A stretch of 64,000 bases of DNA. It comes from UBA10677 sp045532295. Its GTDB lineage: Bacteria; Bacillota; Clostridia; Christensenellales; Pumilibacteraceae. Below, piece by piece: positions 44,447-51,388 of this stretch; within the stretch, counting starts at the first letter, position 1; the number at the start of each line of letters is the position of its first letter. Both the position numbers and the translations under genes were made by a program. The stretch spans positions 59,766-123,765 of the forward strand of contig JAZSFP010000027.1 in the NCBI GenBank assembly GCA_045532295.1. The letters run 5' to 3'. The notes below the pieces were generated by a model. It did no database searches. It was not told the DNA's origin and saw nothing but the letters and a program-made list of their open reading frames with translations.

Positions 44447-44983
44447 GTGGAAAAAACCATAACCGAGATTGAAAATTACCTCACGGCCTTGCCCTATAAA
44501 CCGCATTTACCTTCGCCAAGCGCTTTGGACGAAGTAGCGAAAGAGACGGCACGGCTTTTATCTTTGGGCAAATTTCACTTATTAGCAAGAAAAGCGAGCG
44601 TTAAGGCGTTAATGGAAAAAAGCCTTTATTCCTTCTCGGCAAAAGCGGAAGTTAGATTTCACTTTTTTGATAAACGCAAGGCTTATATGTCTGACGAAGG
44701 TTTCGTGAGTTTCTCGCTCAAGTTTCTTTTCTCGAGAGAGAGCGAGCGCGTGGCGAAAATCGTTTTCCACGAAATAGGGCATTTAATATTAAAAGAGCAA
44801 GATTTTTACGGCGAACTCCTAAAACGCAAGGATGGAGCGCTTGAAAACCTTGCCTCAATTATATCTATTGAAATAATTCGTCAAATTTTGGCGGTTATGC
44901 AAAACGAGAGTTTGGAAAAAATAGTGGCGGACGAGCAAGAAAAACTCGTCGTAGCCATAGCAAAGGAAAAGGGAGTAAACTAA
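44447..44983 (+). CDS. HExxH metallopeptidase-like protein, first gene of the CCC-peptide operon
   Basis: The GTG at 44447 is chosen as start (AGGAAAAGGG site upstream; predicted transcription start near 44406). The 178-residue product is soluble and mostly helical. It carries a zinc-peptidase motif FHEIGHLIL at about residues 107-115 (H108, E109, H112). No known peptidase family was recognised. Its stop TAA overlaps the ATG of the first CCC peptide (TAATG), so the two are translationally coupled. An attractive inference is that it removes the leader from the peptides. A non-proteolytic role is possible. Confidence 0.6.
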   Translation: MEKTITEIENYLTALPYKPHLPSPSALDEVAKETARLLSLGKFHLLARKASVKALMEKSLYSFSAKAEVRFHFFDKRKAYMSDEGFVSFSLKFLFSRESERVAKIVFHEIGHLILKEQDFYGELLKRKDGALENLASIISIEIIRQILAVMQNESLEKIVADEQEKLVVAIAKEKGVN

Positions 44984-45132
44984 TGGAAGAGAAAAACACC
45001 AAAAAAATCGTAAAAGAGGACGCTACTGAACTTCTTAAAGAGTATAACGAGCAGACCGCTCAAGGTGGCGAGCACGAGTACGACGAAATTTTACATCGCG
45101 ATACTTACGCTGACTCTGATTGCTGTTGCTAA
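44983..45132 (+). CDS. CCC-terminal RiPP-like precursor peptide 1 (49 aa)
   Basis: This 49-residue peptide is too short for usual gene calls. It starts in a TAATG overlap with the HExxH gene. The N-terminal part is helical and charged (VKEDATELLKEYNEQT). After a Gly-Gly come the acidic, His/Tyr-rich stretch EHEYDEILHRDTYADSD and the terminal Cys-Cys-Cys. Peptide 2 (45187-45324) shares DATELLK, YNEQT, GEHEYDE, LHRDTY and the CCC end. The two-part design, with a conserved leader and a motif-rich C-terminus beside a radical SAM/SPASM enzyme, is typical of RiPP precursors. No known RiPP family was recognised. A core from residue 30 to 49 is an inference. Confidence 0.85.
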   Translation: MEEKNTKKIVKEDATELLKEYNEQTAQGGEHEYDEILHRDTYADSDCCC

Positions 45133-45180
45133 TACCGGCTAACGCCGTTAACTACTATTAAGGACACGAGAAAAAGGAGA
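45133..45180 (+). other. Intercistronic hairpin and ribosome binding site between the two peptides
   Basis: A small hairpin CGGC/GCCG with a TAAC loop sits just after peptide 1, without a T-run. AAAAAGGAG then precedes peptide 2. This layout could raise peptide yield over the enzymes by RNA processing. Confidence 0.4.
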
Positions 45181-45186
45181 AAACTA

Positions 45187-45324
45187 ATGGAAGAAAAGAA
45201 GATTGTAATCGAAGACGCTACTGAACTTCTTAAAGCGTACAACGAGCAGACCTCTGAGGCTGGCGAGCACGAGTACGACGAAGTTTTGCACCGCGATACT
45301 TATAGCGACGATTGCTGCTGCTAA
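45187..45324 (+). CDS. CCC-terminal RiPP-like precursor peptide 2 (45 aa)
   Basis: This 45-residue paralogue of peptide 1 has its own AAGGAG. Conserved with peptide 1 are MEEK, IEDATELLK, YNEQT, GEHEYDE, LHRDTY and the terminal CCC. Four residues are missing overall: three near the start and one before the cysteines. The Gly-Gly of peptide 1 is Ala-Gly here, so a cleavage just before GluHisGlu is plausible. HRD and Y(A/S)D appear in both, spaced like aromatic-X-X crosslink sites of some radical SAM peptides. This is only a suggestion. It is followed after 3 nt by the DUF5685-like gene. Confidence 0.85.
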   Translation: MEEKKIVIEDATELLKAYNEQTSEAGEHEYDEVLHRDTYSDDCCC

Positions 45325-45327
45325 AAG

Positions 45328-46257
45328 ATGTTTGGCTATTTTAGGCCTTACGCATCGATAAGAAAGACAAGACAGAAACGGGCGTTTAACGCGCATTATT
45401 GTAGACTTTGTTATTGTTTAAGAAAGATAGGTGGACAGAAGGCGAGAGCCTTCACGACCTTTGACGTTACGATATACGGGATAATAGTAAGTATCGTAAC
45501 GAAGAGGGAGTGTCCGCCTCTTTTCCCTTGTCAAAGGTTGCGAAAGGGCAATATGAATTACTTTGCCTCGGACGAGTTTGGTATGACGCTCGCCCGAATT
45601 TCGCTTATTGCGTTTGGAGAAAAACTGCGCGACGACGAGATTGACGGGGATAATTCGTTCAAAAAGAGAATAATCCGCGCGCTTTTTAAGAAAACTATTC
45701 AAAAAGTGGACGAGGAATTGCCCGAGATTAAAGAGATTGCAAAAAGAGGAAACGACGAGGTTAACGAACTTCAAAAAGCAGACGCTCCGCTTAACGAAGT
45801 TCTCTACGCTTACGGGCGCGCCGTAGCAGACATTATGCAAAATCTTTTCGGGGACTTAGGCGAGGGTTATAATCTAATCGAGGCGCTTGCCGAGTGGACT
45901 TTCTTCGTGGATATGCTTTGCGACTACGATAAGGATATTAAAGAAAACAATCCGAACACGCTTTACCGCGAGGACGCGAAGACGATTAAGGAGTATTTTG
46001 ACAAGTATTATTCTTACTTAATCGAGCAAAACGCCGTTATAAACGAAAGAGTGCTTGAGCCTCTTGAAAAAATTGCCGACGAAAGTTACGAGTGGTACGC
46101 GATAAAAGCGATAATAACGCACGCGCTTGACACCGTCGTGGATAACATTATAAAGGGCGAGGACGTGGAATTCCATTATTTCAACGAACTGTACGGCAAT
46201 TTTAAGGGACTAAAGAAAGGTAGAAAGAAGAGAAAACTTTTAGAGGAAAAGCAATGA
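45328..46257 (+). CDS. DUF5685-like protein, possible helical prenyltransferase-type fold
   Basis: The 309-residue protein begins MFGYFRPY and has the CRLCYC group (C25, C28, C30) and C62/C68 (ECPPLFPC), as I recall for the DUF5685 family of Bacillota. The remainder is helical. It contains DDEID at 102-106, which fits DDxxD, and a second acidic patch D195, D199, D201, D203 (VDMLCDYDKDI). This pair resembles the two metal-diphosphate motifs of class I isoprenoid enzymes. That link is a hypothesis. It lies between the CCC peptides and the radical SAM gene and overlaps the latter by 4 nt (ATGA). Confidence 0.6.
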   Translation: MFGYFRPYASIRKTRQKRAFNAHYCRLCYCLRKIGGQKARAFTTFDVTIYGIIVSIVTKRECPPLFPCQRLRKGNMNYFASDEFGMTLARISLIAFGEKLRDDEIDGDNSFKKRIIRALFKKTIQKVDEELPEIKEIAKRGNDEVNELQKADAPLNEVLYAYGRAVADIMQNLFGDLGEGYNLIEALAEWTFFVDMLCDYDKDIKENNPNTLYREDAKTIKEYFDKYYSYLIEQNAVINERVLEPLEKIADESYEWYAIKAIITHALDTVVDNIIKGEDVEFHYFNELYGNFKGLKKGRKKRKLLEEKQ

Positions 46258-47393
46258 AAAGAATTAGTTTAATCGTAAAAGTTACAAACGGATGTAATTT
46301 GCGCTGTAAGTACTGCTATAACGGAGGCGCGGGCTTTTCTAATGAAGTTCTCAAGATTGAGCATTTTAAGAAAATGCTTTCTCTTCTTGGCGACGAGTAC
46401 GACGAGGCAACTCTCATTTGGCACGGTGGCGAGCCTCTTACCGCCGGCAAAGAGTACTATAAAAAAGCAATGGAGATTGAGGAAGAGATTTCTCTTCTTA
46501 AAGATATAAAATTCGATAATCGCGTTCAGACTAACGGTACGCTTATCGACAAGGACTGGATTAAGTTTTTCAAAAAGCACGGCTTTAAACTGGGCTTAAG
46601 TTACGACGGCGTTGACAACGACGCTTACCGTCAGCAAGGCGAAAAGGTTCTTAAAAATATGGACCTTCTCAAGAAAAACGGTATTCGTTTCGGCGTGATT
46701 GCGGTAGTCGTTAACGACGAATACGACCTCAAGAAAAACTACGAATTTTTCAAAAATCGCAATACGTGGTTTGAATTTTCGCATATGATACCCGAGGGTA
46801 GCGGAAAAGACTTAGCGCAAGTGGGCGCGGAAGAGTACGCTAAGAAGATGATAAATTTCTTCGACGAGTGGATTTACGACCGCGACGGCGTAGGCGTTCG
46901 TACCTTCCAGTCGTATATGATTATGGCGCTCGGTGGAAAGGCGAGGGTATGCGATAATTCCTCTTGCCACGGAAGATACCTCTGCATTGCGCCCGACGGC
47001 AGTATCTTTAACTGTTCAAGAGGCTCTGCGCACGAGTATTCCTTTGGACATATCGACGAGATTGAAAGCGTTAAAGAGGCGTTTAACAGCGACGGCTTTA
47101 AGAAACTTCTTATCGGCTCGATTACGCGTAGAAATAAGTGCAAGAGCGAGTGCGAGTACTTCGACCTTTGTAAAGGCGGATGCGCAGACGCGGCTATTTG
47201 CGCAGGCAACATAAACGAGCCATCGCCCTATGCTTGCACGCTCTTTAAGAAACTCTACAAGCATATTAAAGCCAAAATGGACGAGATAGTGGAAAAGAAT
47301 ATACCGCTTGATAACTTTAATCCAGCGGTTAGAGAGGCTTTTGCGTCGAAGTTAAGCGCGACGGAAAAGTGTATTCACAACGAAGAGGTGTAA
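46254..47393 (+). CDS. Radical SAM/SPASM peptide maturase
   Basis: This 379-residue enzyme has the [4Fe-4S] SAM cluster motif CNLRCKYCY (C14, C18, C21). The SPASM region from about 233 carries ten cysteines: C233, C238, C244, C254, C296, C300, C306, C310, C316 and C328. It includes CIAPDGSIFNC and CEYFDLCKGGC, enough for two auxiliary clusters. Such enzymes modify ribosomal peptides by forming thioether, C-C or other crosslinks. It is coupled by ATGA to the DUF5685-like gene and is two genes downstream of the CCC peptides, its probable substrates. Anaerobic sulfatase maturases share the layout, but no sulfatase is nearby. Confidence 0.9.
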   Translation: MKRISLIVKVTNGCNLRCKYCYNGGAGFSNEVLKIEHFKKMLSLLGDEYDEATLIWHGGEPLTAGKEYYKKAMEIEEEISLLKDIKFDNRVQTNGTLIDKDWIKFFKKHGFKLGLSYDGVDNDAYRQQGEKVLKNMDLLKKNGIRFGVIAVVVNDEYDLKKNYEFFKNRNTWFEFSHMIPEGSGKDLAQVGAEEYAKKMINFFDEWIYDRDGVGVRTFQSYMIMALGGKARVCDNSSCHGRYLCIAPDGSIFNCSRGSAHEYSFGHIDEIESVKEAFNSDGFKKLLIGSITRRNKCKSECEYFDLCKGGCADAAICAGNINEPSPYACTLFKKLYKHIKAKMDEIVEKNIPLDNFNPAVREAFASKLSATEKCIHNEEV

Positions 47394-47394
47394 T

Positions 47395-48843
47395 ATGGTA
47401 GCGCTTGCGTATATTTTTTCATTTCTATATATGGGACTGGTTATCGTCGTGGGCGAAACCGTTCAAAAAAAGACGGGCGCTGACCCCGAGATGACGAGAA
47501 AAGTCGAGCATATTGCAACCTCTGCAAGTTGGGTAGTGGCCTATCTTTTAGCAGGTCCTACCTTTCACCTTATAATTATCAACGCGCTCGCGTTCGTTGC
47601 CCTTACCGTGCTTACCTTTGGTAACTTGATGAAGTCGGCAGAACGCACGGACGCTGATAAAAGTTACGGGCTTTTCTACTTTGGCTTAAGCACCTTTTTG
47701 ACCATCTTGATTGCCTTTTTCTTGGGTGAAACCTTTATCGTTTATTCGGGCGTAGCGTATTACTGTCTTGCCCTTGCCGACGGGCTTGCGCCCATTACCG
47801 CTCGCCTTTTTGGTAAAGCGAATATCAAGATTTACGAACCCAAATCCCTCGTTGGATTTTTGACGGTGTATATCGTTTCCGTAATCGTTGCGTTCGTGTT
47901 TAACGGCATCTTTGCCCTTGACCTATCCGTTCTTTTTATGTTCTCGCTCGGTAGCGTTTGCGCACACGCAGAACTTTACGGAAGAAAGGGAATTGACAAT
48001 TTGCTCGTAAACTTTTTGTCCTTTGCGTACCTCGTTCTCAATCACTACGGCTTAGTGCCAGTTGAGTTCCAAGTAGCCTGCATAATCGTAATGTTCTTTA
48101 CCCCCTTTGCAGCAGGCACGAAATCACTCAGTTTTTACGGCGGACTTATGGCGATAATCTACCTTGCTCTGTCCTCGTTCTTCGGGCATACCGCGCTCGT
48201 CGTTATGATTTTCGGACTTTTCTTCGTCGAGGCGATTATATCCAAGGTTACCACCAAGATTTTCAATCAAAGAAGTGGAGCGGTTAAGGAAAAACACTCA
48301 CGCGGACTGTATCAAATACTTGCAAACGCCTTTGCTCCTATGGTTTGTACCGCGCTTTATTACTTTACGAATAGCCAAGTCTTCCTCTTTGGCGCAATCG
48401 TTTCGCTCGCTGAAGAGTTCTCCGATTCCGTTGCCTCGGACGTAGGTCGCCTTTCGGGGAAGCCCCCTCGCGATATCCTCACGCTTAAGCATATCGACGC
48501 AGGCATTAGCGGTGGCGTAAGCGTTTTGGGACTTGTGAGCGCGCTCTTAGCCTCGTTTATGGCTGTTGCAATCGGCTACGCGTTCGGCGTTATGGACGCA
48601 ATAAACTACCTTATTCTTTCCGCTCTTGCGTTTGGCGGTACAATTATCGACAGTTTGCTCGGCTCGAGTATCCAAGTCCTCTATAAATGTCCCGTATGTA
48701 ATATCTTTACTGAAAACAGAACGCACTGCGATAGCGACGCAGTTAAGGTTAAAGGCGTAACGGCGATTGACAATAGCACCGTAAATCTACTCTCGGGCGT
48801 TATCATCGCGTTAGTAACTATCGGTCTTTCGTTTATCATCTAA
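47395..48843 (+). CDS. Fused phytol/dolichol kinase-like and DUF92 (VTE6-like) membrane protein
   Basis: The 482-residue polytopic membrane protein looks like two families joined. The first half has MTRKVEHIATSASW (as in RKxxH of VTE5/SEC59 prenol kinases) and ADGLAPITARLFGK...EPKSLVGF, like CTP-dependent kinases and cytidylyltransferases. The second half from about residue 290 has DUF92 hallmarks: SDSVASDVGRLS, IDAGISGGVSVLGL, GGTIIDSLLGSSIQ, CPVCNIFTENRTHC, and DNSTVNLLSGV. Plant VTE5 and VTE6 phosphorylate phytol and phytyl phosphate in sequence. A fusion suggests making a prenyl diphosphate. It starts 2 nt after the radical SAM gene, so it belongs to the CCC operon. Confidence 0.75.
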   Translation: MVALAYIFSFLYMGLVIVVGETVQKKTGADPEMTRKVEHIATSASWVVAYLLAGPTFHLIIINALAFVALTVLTFGNLMKSAERTDADKSYGLFYFGLSTFLTILIAFFLGETFIVYSGVAYYCLALADGLAPITARLFGKANIKIYEPKSLVGFLTVYIVSVIVAFVFNGIFALDLSVLFMFSLGSVCAHAELYGRKGIDNLLVNFLSFAYLVLNHYGLVPVEFQVACIIVMFFTPFAAGTKSLSFYGGLMAIIYLALSSFFGHTALVVMIFGLFFVEAIISKVTTKIFNQRSGAVKEKHSRGLYQILANAFAPMVCTALYYFTNSQVFLFGAIVSLAEEFSDSVASDVGRLSGKPPRDILTLKHIDAGISGGVSVLGLVSALLASFMAVAIGYAFGVMDAINYLILSALAFGGTIIDSLLGSSIQVLYKCPVCNIFTENRTHCDSDAVKVKGVTAIDNSTVNLLSGVIIALVTIGLSFII

Positions 48844-48859
48844 ATAAAACGAGAATATT

Positions 48860-48895
48860 AAGGCTAATCCGTTAAAAAGGTTAGCCTTTTTCATT
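48860..48895 (+). terminator. Terminator of the CCC-peptide operon
   Basis: The stem AAGGCTAA/TTAGCCTT is followed by TTTTC, 17 nt after the last gene. Confidence 0.88.
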
Positions 48896-48928
48896 TTTGT
48901 GTGATATAATAAAAAAAGAGGTGAGATT

Positions 48929-50119
48929 ATGAAATCTTTACGACAGTTATTTAAGAGAGGAATAGGACCGAGCAGTTCGCACACTATGGGACCGGCGAAG
49001 GCTTGCGAGATGTTTTTAGAGAAGAACGACGGCTACGAGCGTTACAAGGTCGTGCTTTACGGCTCGCTTGCGCTTACTGGCAAGGGACACGGAACGGACC
49101 GAGCGGTAAAGGGCGTTTTCAAGGAGCGTCCCGTAGAGGTTGTTTTTGATGAAAAATCGCCTTGCGTTCATCCTAACACTATGGATATTATCGCCTACGA
49201 GGGTGAGGAAGAAAAGGTTAAAATGCAGGTTTTCAGCGTGGGCGGAGGCGCAATCGTCGTTGCGGGCGAGTCGCCCATTTACCCCGAGGTTTATCCTCTT
49301 AACACCTTTGATGAAATCAAAAAGCATTGCCAAGACAACAATATGTATCTTTGGCAGTACGCCGTATCTTGCGAGGGCGAGGGCATAATCGACTATATGC
49401 TTGAAATGTGGCAGGTTATGAAATCGGCGGTTCAGCGCGGATTAAAAACGGAGGGAATTCTTCCCGGCGGACTTGGAGTGGTCAGAAGAGCAAAATCGCT
49501 GTGGAAAAAGCCCGAGGGAAAGGAAGACCCACAGATTAAAGACGACCGCATAGTGTCTGCGTACGCGTTTGCCGTTAGCGAAGAGAACGCCTCTTGCGGA
49601 GAAATCGTAACCGCCCCTACTTGTGGAGCGAGTGGAGTATTGCCGGCAGTCTTCCTCTACTTCCAAAAGAAGTATAAAAAGACCGACCTTGAAATAGTAA
49701 AAGCCTTGCTTGCAAGCGGAATAATAGGCAACCTCGTTAAAACTAACGCCTCGATATCGGGCGCAGAGTGTGGCTGTCAAGCGGAGGTTGGAACGGCGTG
49801 CGCTATGGCGGCGGCAGGGCTTGCGGAAATGCAAAAAATGTCGCTTGACGAAATAGAGTATAGCGCGGAAATTGCGCTTGAGCATCATCTTGGGCTTACT
49901 TGCGACCCCGTGTGCGGTCTGGTTCAAATTCCTTGCATAGAGAGAAACGCGGTAGCGGCAATGCGCGCTATTAACGCAGTCCGTCTCGCCACCTTTTTGA
50001 CCTCTTCGAGAAAAATATCCCTCGATACCGTCATTAAGGCTATGTATGAAACGGGACACGACCTCCACGAAAACTACCGCGAAACCTCAATCGGCGGTCT
50101 CGCTAAACTTTATAAGTAA
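48929..50119 (+). CDS. sdaA: L-serine ammonia-lyase, single-chain
   Basis: This iron-sulfur enzyme converts L-serine to pyruvate and ammonia. The 396-residue protein joins the beta part (GIGPSSSHTMGPAKAC near residues 11-26 and the metal-binding FSVGGGAIV) to the alpha part (VTAPTCGASGVLPAV, CGCQAEVGTACAMAAAG, DPVCGLVQIPCIERN), whose cysteines ligate the cluster. It is shorter than the E. coli enzyme (about 454) but complete. The cluster is oxygen sensitive, fitting an anaerobe. It is its own transcription unit with AGAGGTGAG before the ATG. Confidence 0.96.
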   Translation: MKSLRQLFKRGIGPSSSHTMGPAKACEMFLEKNDGYERYKVVLYGSLALTGKGHGTDRAVKGVFKERPVEVVFDEKSPCVHPNTMDIIAYEGEEEKVKMQVFSVGGGAIVVAGESPIYPEVYPLNTFDEIKKHCQDNNMYLWQYAVSCEGEGIIDYMLEMWQVMKSAVQRGLKTEGILPGGLGVVRRAKSLWKKPEGKEDPQIKDDRIVSAYAFAVSEENASCGEIVTAPTCGASGVLPAVFLYFQKKYKKTDLEIVKALLASGIIGNLVKTNASISGAECGCQAEVGTACAMAAAGLAEMQKMSLDEIEYSAEIALEHHLGLTCDPVCGLVQIPCIERNAVAAMRAINAVRLATFLTSSRKISLDTVIKAMYETGHDLHENYRETSIGGLAKLYK

Positions 50120-50142
50120 TAATTATAATTAAATATTAGAAG

Positions 50143-50175
50143 AAAAAACGCCGAAATATAATTCGGCGCTTTTCC
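50143..50175 (+). terminator. Terminator of sdaA
   Basis: The stem CGCCGAA/TTCGGCG is followed by a CTTTTCC run. Confidence 0.85.
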
Positions 50176-50198
50176 TTTATCTCACTTCCTTCCTCTTG

Positions 50199-50213
50199 AT
50201 AGCAAACTGCTAT
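50199..50213. promoter_or_regulatory. Operator O1 of the Xre-type regulator
   Basis: ATAGCA-AAC-TGCTAT shares its half-sites with the second palindrome at 50229-50245. The centres are 31 bp apart, about three helical turns. Confidence 0.7.
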
Positions 50214-50228
50214 ATTGTGTATTAATTA

Positions 50229-50245
50229 TATAGCAATTTGCTATA
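50229..50245. promoter_or_regulatory. Operator O2 over the -10 box of the Xre-type regulator gene
   Basis: TATAGCAA-T-TTGCTATA is a perfect 17-bp palindrome that overlaps the TATAAT at 50242-50247. Binding there would block the promoter. Confidence 0.8.
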
Positions 50246-50269
50246 ATTGTCAAGAGAAAAGGAGTTTTT

Positions 50270-50476
50270 ATGAAAATTTTTCAAGACAGGTTAAGGGAAG
50301 AGCGCAAGGCGTTTGGGCTAACGCAAAGGGATATGGCGGATAAGTTGGGCATAACGCAACCCTCTTATATTCGTTACGAGAGTGGAACGAGTGAGCCGTC
50401 GCTCTCTCGCCTCGTTCAAATTGCCGAAATTTTAGATATTTCCGTAGACTATTTACTTGGTAGAAAAGATTATTAA
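50270..50476 (+). CDS. Small Xre-family transcriptional regulator
   Basis: The 68-residue protein is almost only a Xre-type helix-turn-helix: LREERKAFGLTQRDMADKLGITQPSYIRYESG, then PSLSRLVQIAEILDISVDYLLGR. AAGGAG lies upstream. Two matching palindromes in its promoter indicate autorepression. There is no partner toxin nearby, so a toxin-antitoxin role is unlikely. Confidence 0.9.
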   Translation: MKIFQDRLREERKAFGLTQRDMADKLGITQPSYIRYESGTSEPSLSRLVQIAEILDISVDYLLGRKDY

Positions 50477-50503
50477 AAGCCTTTCAAAAGAGAAAGGCTT
50501 TTC
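50475..50503. terminator. Bidirectional terminator between the Xre regulator and the methyltransferase
   Basis: The stem AAAAGCCTTTC/GAAAGGCTTTT serves both converging genes. Confidence 0.92.
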
Positions 50504-50505
50504 GT

Positions 50506-51252
50506 TTACTTTTTAATTGCTCTTACTATTAAAAACGAGGGCTTAACGCTTTCTTTTTTTGCCATTTTAGGAAGAAGAGAGCAAGCCTCGTCGCTTGGGT
50601 AAGGTTCTAAAACTTTATCAATGGTAAAGCCTACGCTGACGAGAGCGTTGATAATATCGGAAAAACGACGATGATACTTAATAACGCCGTCCACGAACCA
50701 GTGGATTTTGCGTTCGCCCACGCTTGCGTAGTCAGAAAAAGCGTAAGCGTAAGGAGTACCGTTTTCGTCTTTAAGGTAATAATGTTTTCCCTCTTTAGTG
50801 GCGGTAACTATGGGGTGTTCTTGGGAAAAAAGGAGTGTTCCACCGCTCTTTAAAGCCCCGTAAAGCGACGCGCAAAGCGAGGTAAAATCCTCGATATAAT
50901 GAAAGGCGAGAGAAGAGTAAATAAGGTCGAATTCGTCGCAAAATTTTGATACCGTAGTCATATTTTCGTGCAAATACTCAATATTTTCGTTCGCATTTTC
51001 TTGCTTTGCAACGGCAAGCATTTTCTCGGAAATATCAATTCCAAGCACGCTTTTTGCTCCAAGCGAGATAAACTCTACGCAGTTTTGTCCAAAACCGCAA
51101 CCAAGGTCAAGCACGCTTTTATCCACAAGAGAGGGGAGAAGAGAGCGCATAGCAGGTTGCTCTAAAAGGCGGTTATAGTTAGCCTCGCTCTTGCGCAGTT
51201 TTTTATATTCGCCAAAAAAGGCGTCGTTGTCGTAAATATTTTGACTATTCAT
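50506..51252 (-). CDS. SAM-dependent methyltransferase, class I
   Basis: The start at 51252 (MNSQNIYDNDAFF) is chosen from homology. The long upstream extension is a hydrophobic artefact that crosses the promoter. The 248-residue protein has the SAM-binding motif VLDLGCGFGQNC near residues 48-59, then GIDISEKML and FDLIYSSLAFHY, as in Methyltransf_11 enzymes. The substrate is unknown. A perfect promoter places the first base of the mRNA at or next to the ATG, and no Shine-Dalgarno is seen, so the mRNA is probably leaderless. Confidence 0.9.
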   Translation of the reverse strand: MNSQNIYDNDAFFGEYKKLRKSEANYNRLLEQPAMRSLLPSLVDKSVLDLGCGFGQNCVEFISLGAKSVLGIDISEKMLAVAKQENANENIEYLHENMTTVSKFCDEFDLIYSSLAFHYIEDFTSLCASLYGALKSGGTLLFSQEHPIVTATKEGKHYYLKDENGTPYAYAFSDYASVGERKIHWFVDGVIKYHRRFSDIINALVSVGFTIDKVLEPYPSDEACSLLPKMAKKESVKPSFLIVRAIKK

Positions 51253-51258
51253 AAGGGA

Positions 51259-51288
51259 ATTATAGCACAAAGGGAACAAAAGTGTCAA
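51259..51288 (-). promoter_or_regulatory. Promoter of the methyltransferase gene, leaderless type
   Basis: On the minus strand TTGACA (51283-51288), an 18-nt spacer and TATAAT (51259-51264). Only six bases separate the -10 box from the ATG. A second TGTCAA-containing copy lies about 20 bp upstream, in a direct repeat. Confidence 0.85.
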
Positions 51289-51320
51289 CAAAAGAGATAA
51301 AAGTGTCAAAAAAAGAGACT
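51279..51320. repeat. Tandem 21-bp repeat in the divergent promoter region
   Basis: AAAAGTGTCAAC/A-AAAAGAGA appears twice in a row, at about 51279 and 51300. It carries the -35 element of the methyltransferase gene in one copy, so it could be a pair of regulator sites. Confidence 0.6.
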
Positions 51321-51327
51321 GATAAAT

Positions 51328-51356
51328 TTGACTACCAACGGGAAAAAGAGTATAAT
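51328..51356 (+). promoter_or_regulatory. Promoter of the DapA-family gene
   Basis: TTGACT (51328-51333), a 17-nt spacer and TATAAT (51351-51356), 33 nt before the ATG. Confidence 0.85.
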
Positions 51357-51388
51357 AAGGGTAAGTAAAATTAAGTGAGGAATAAATT

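Noticed and set aside
44983..45324. CCC peptides as plain metallothioneins or as a six-cysteine SCIFF peptide
   Set aside because: Each peptide has only three cysteines, all at the very end, unlike metallothionein or SCIFF spacing.
46254..47393. Radical SAM enzyme as an anaerobic sulfatase maturase
   Set aside because: No sulfatase gene is nearby, and two short Cys-ended peptides precede it in the same operon.
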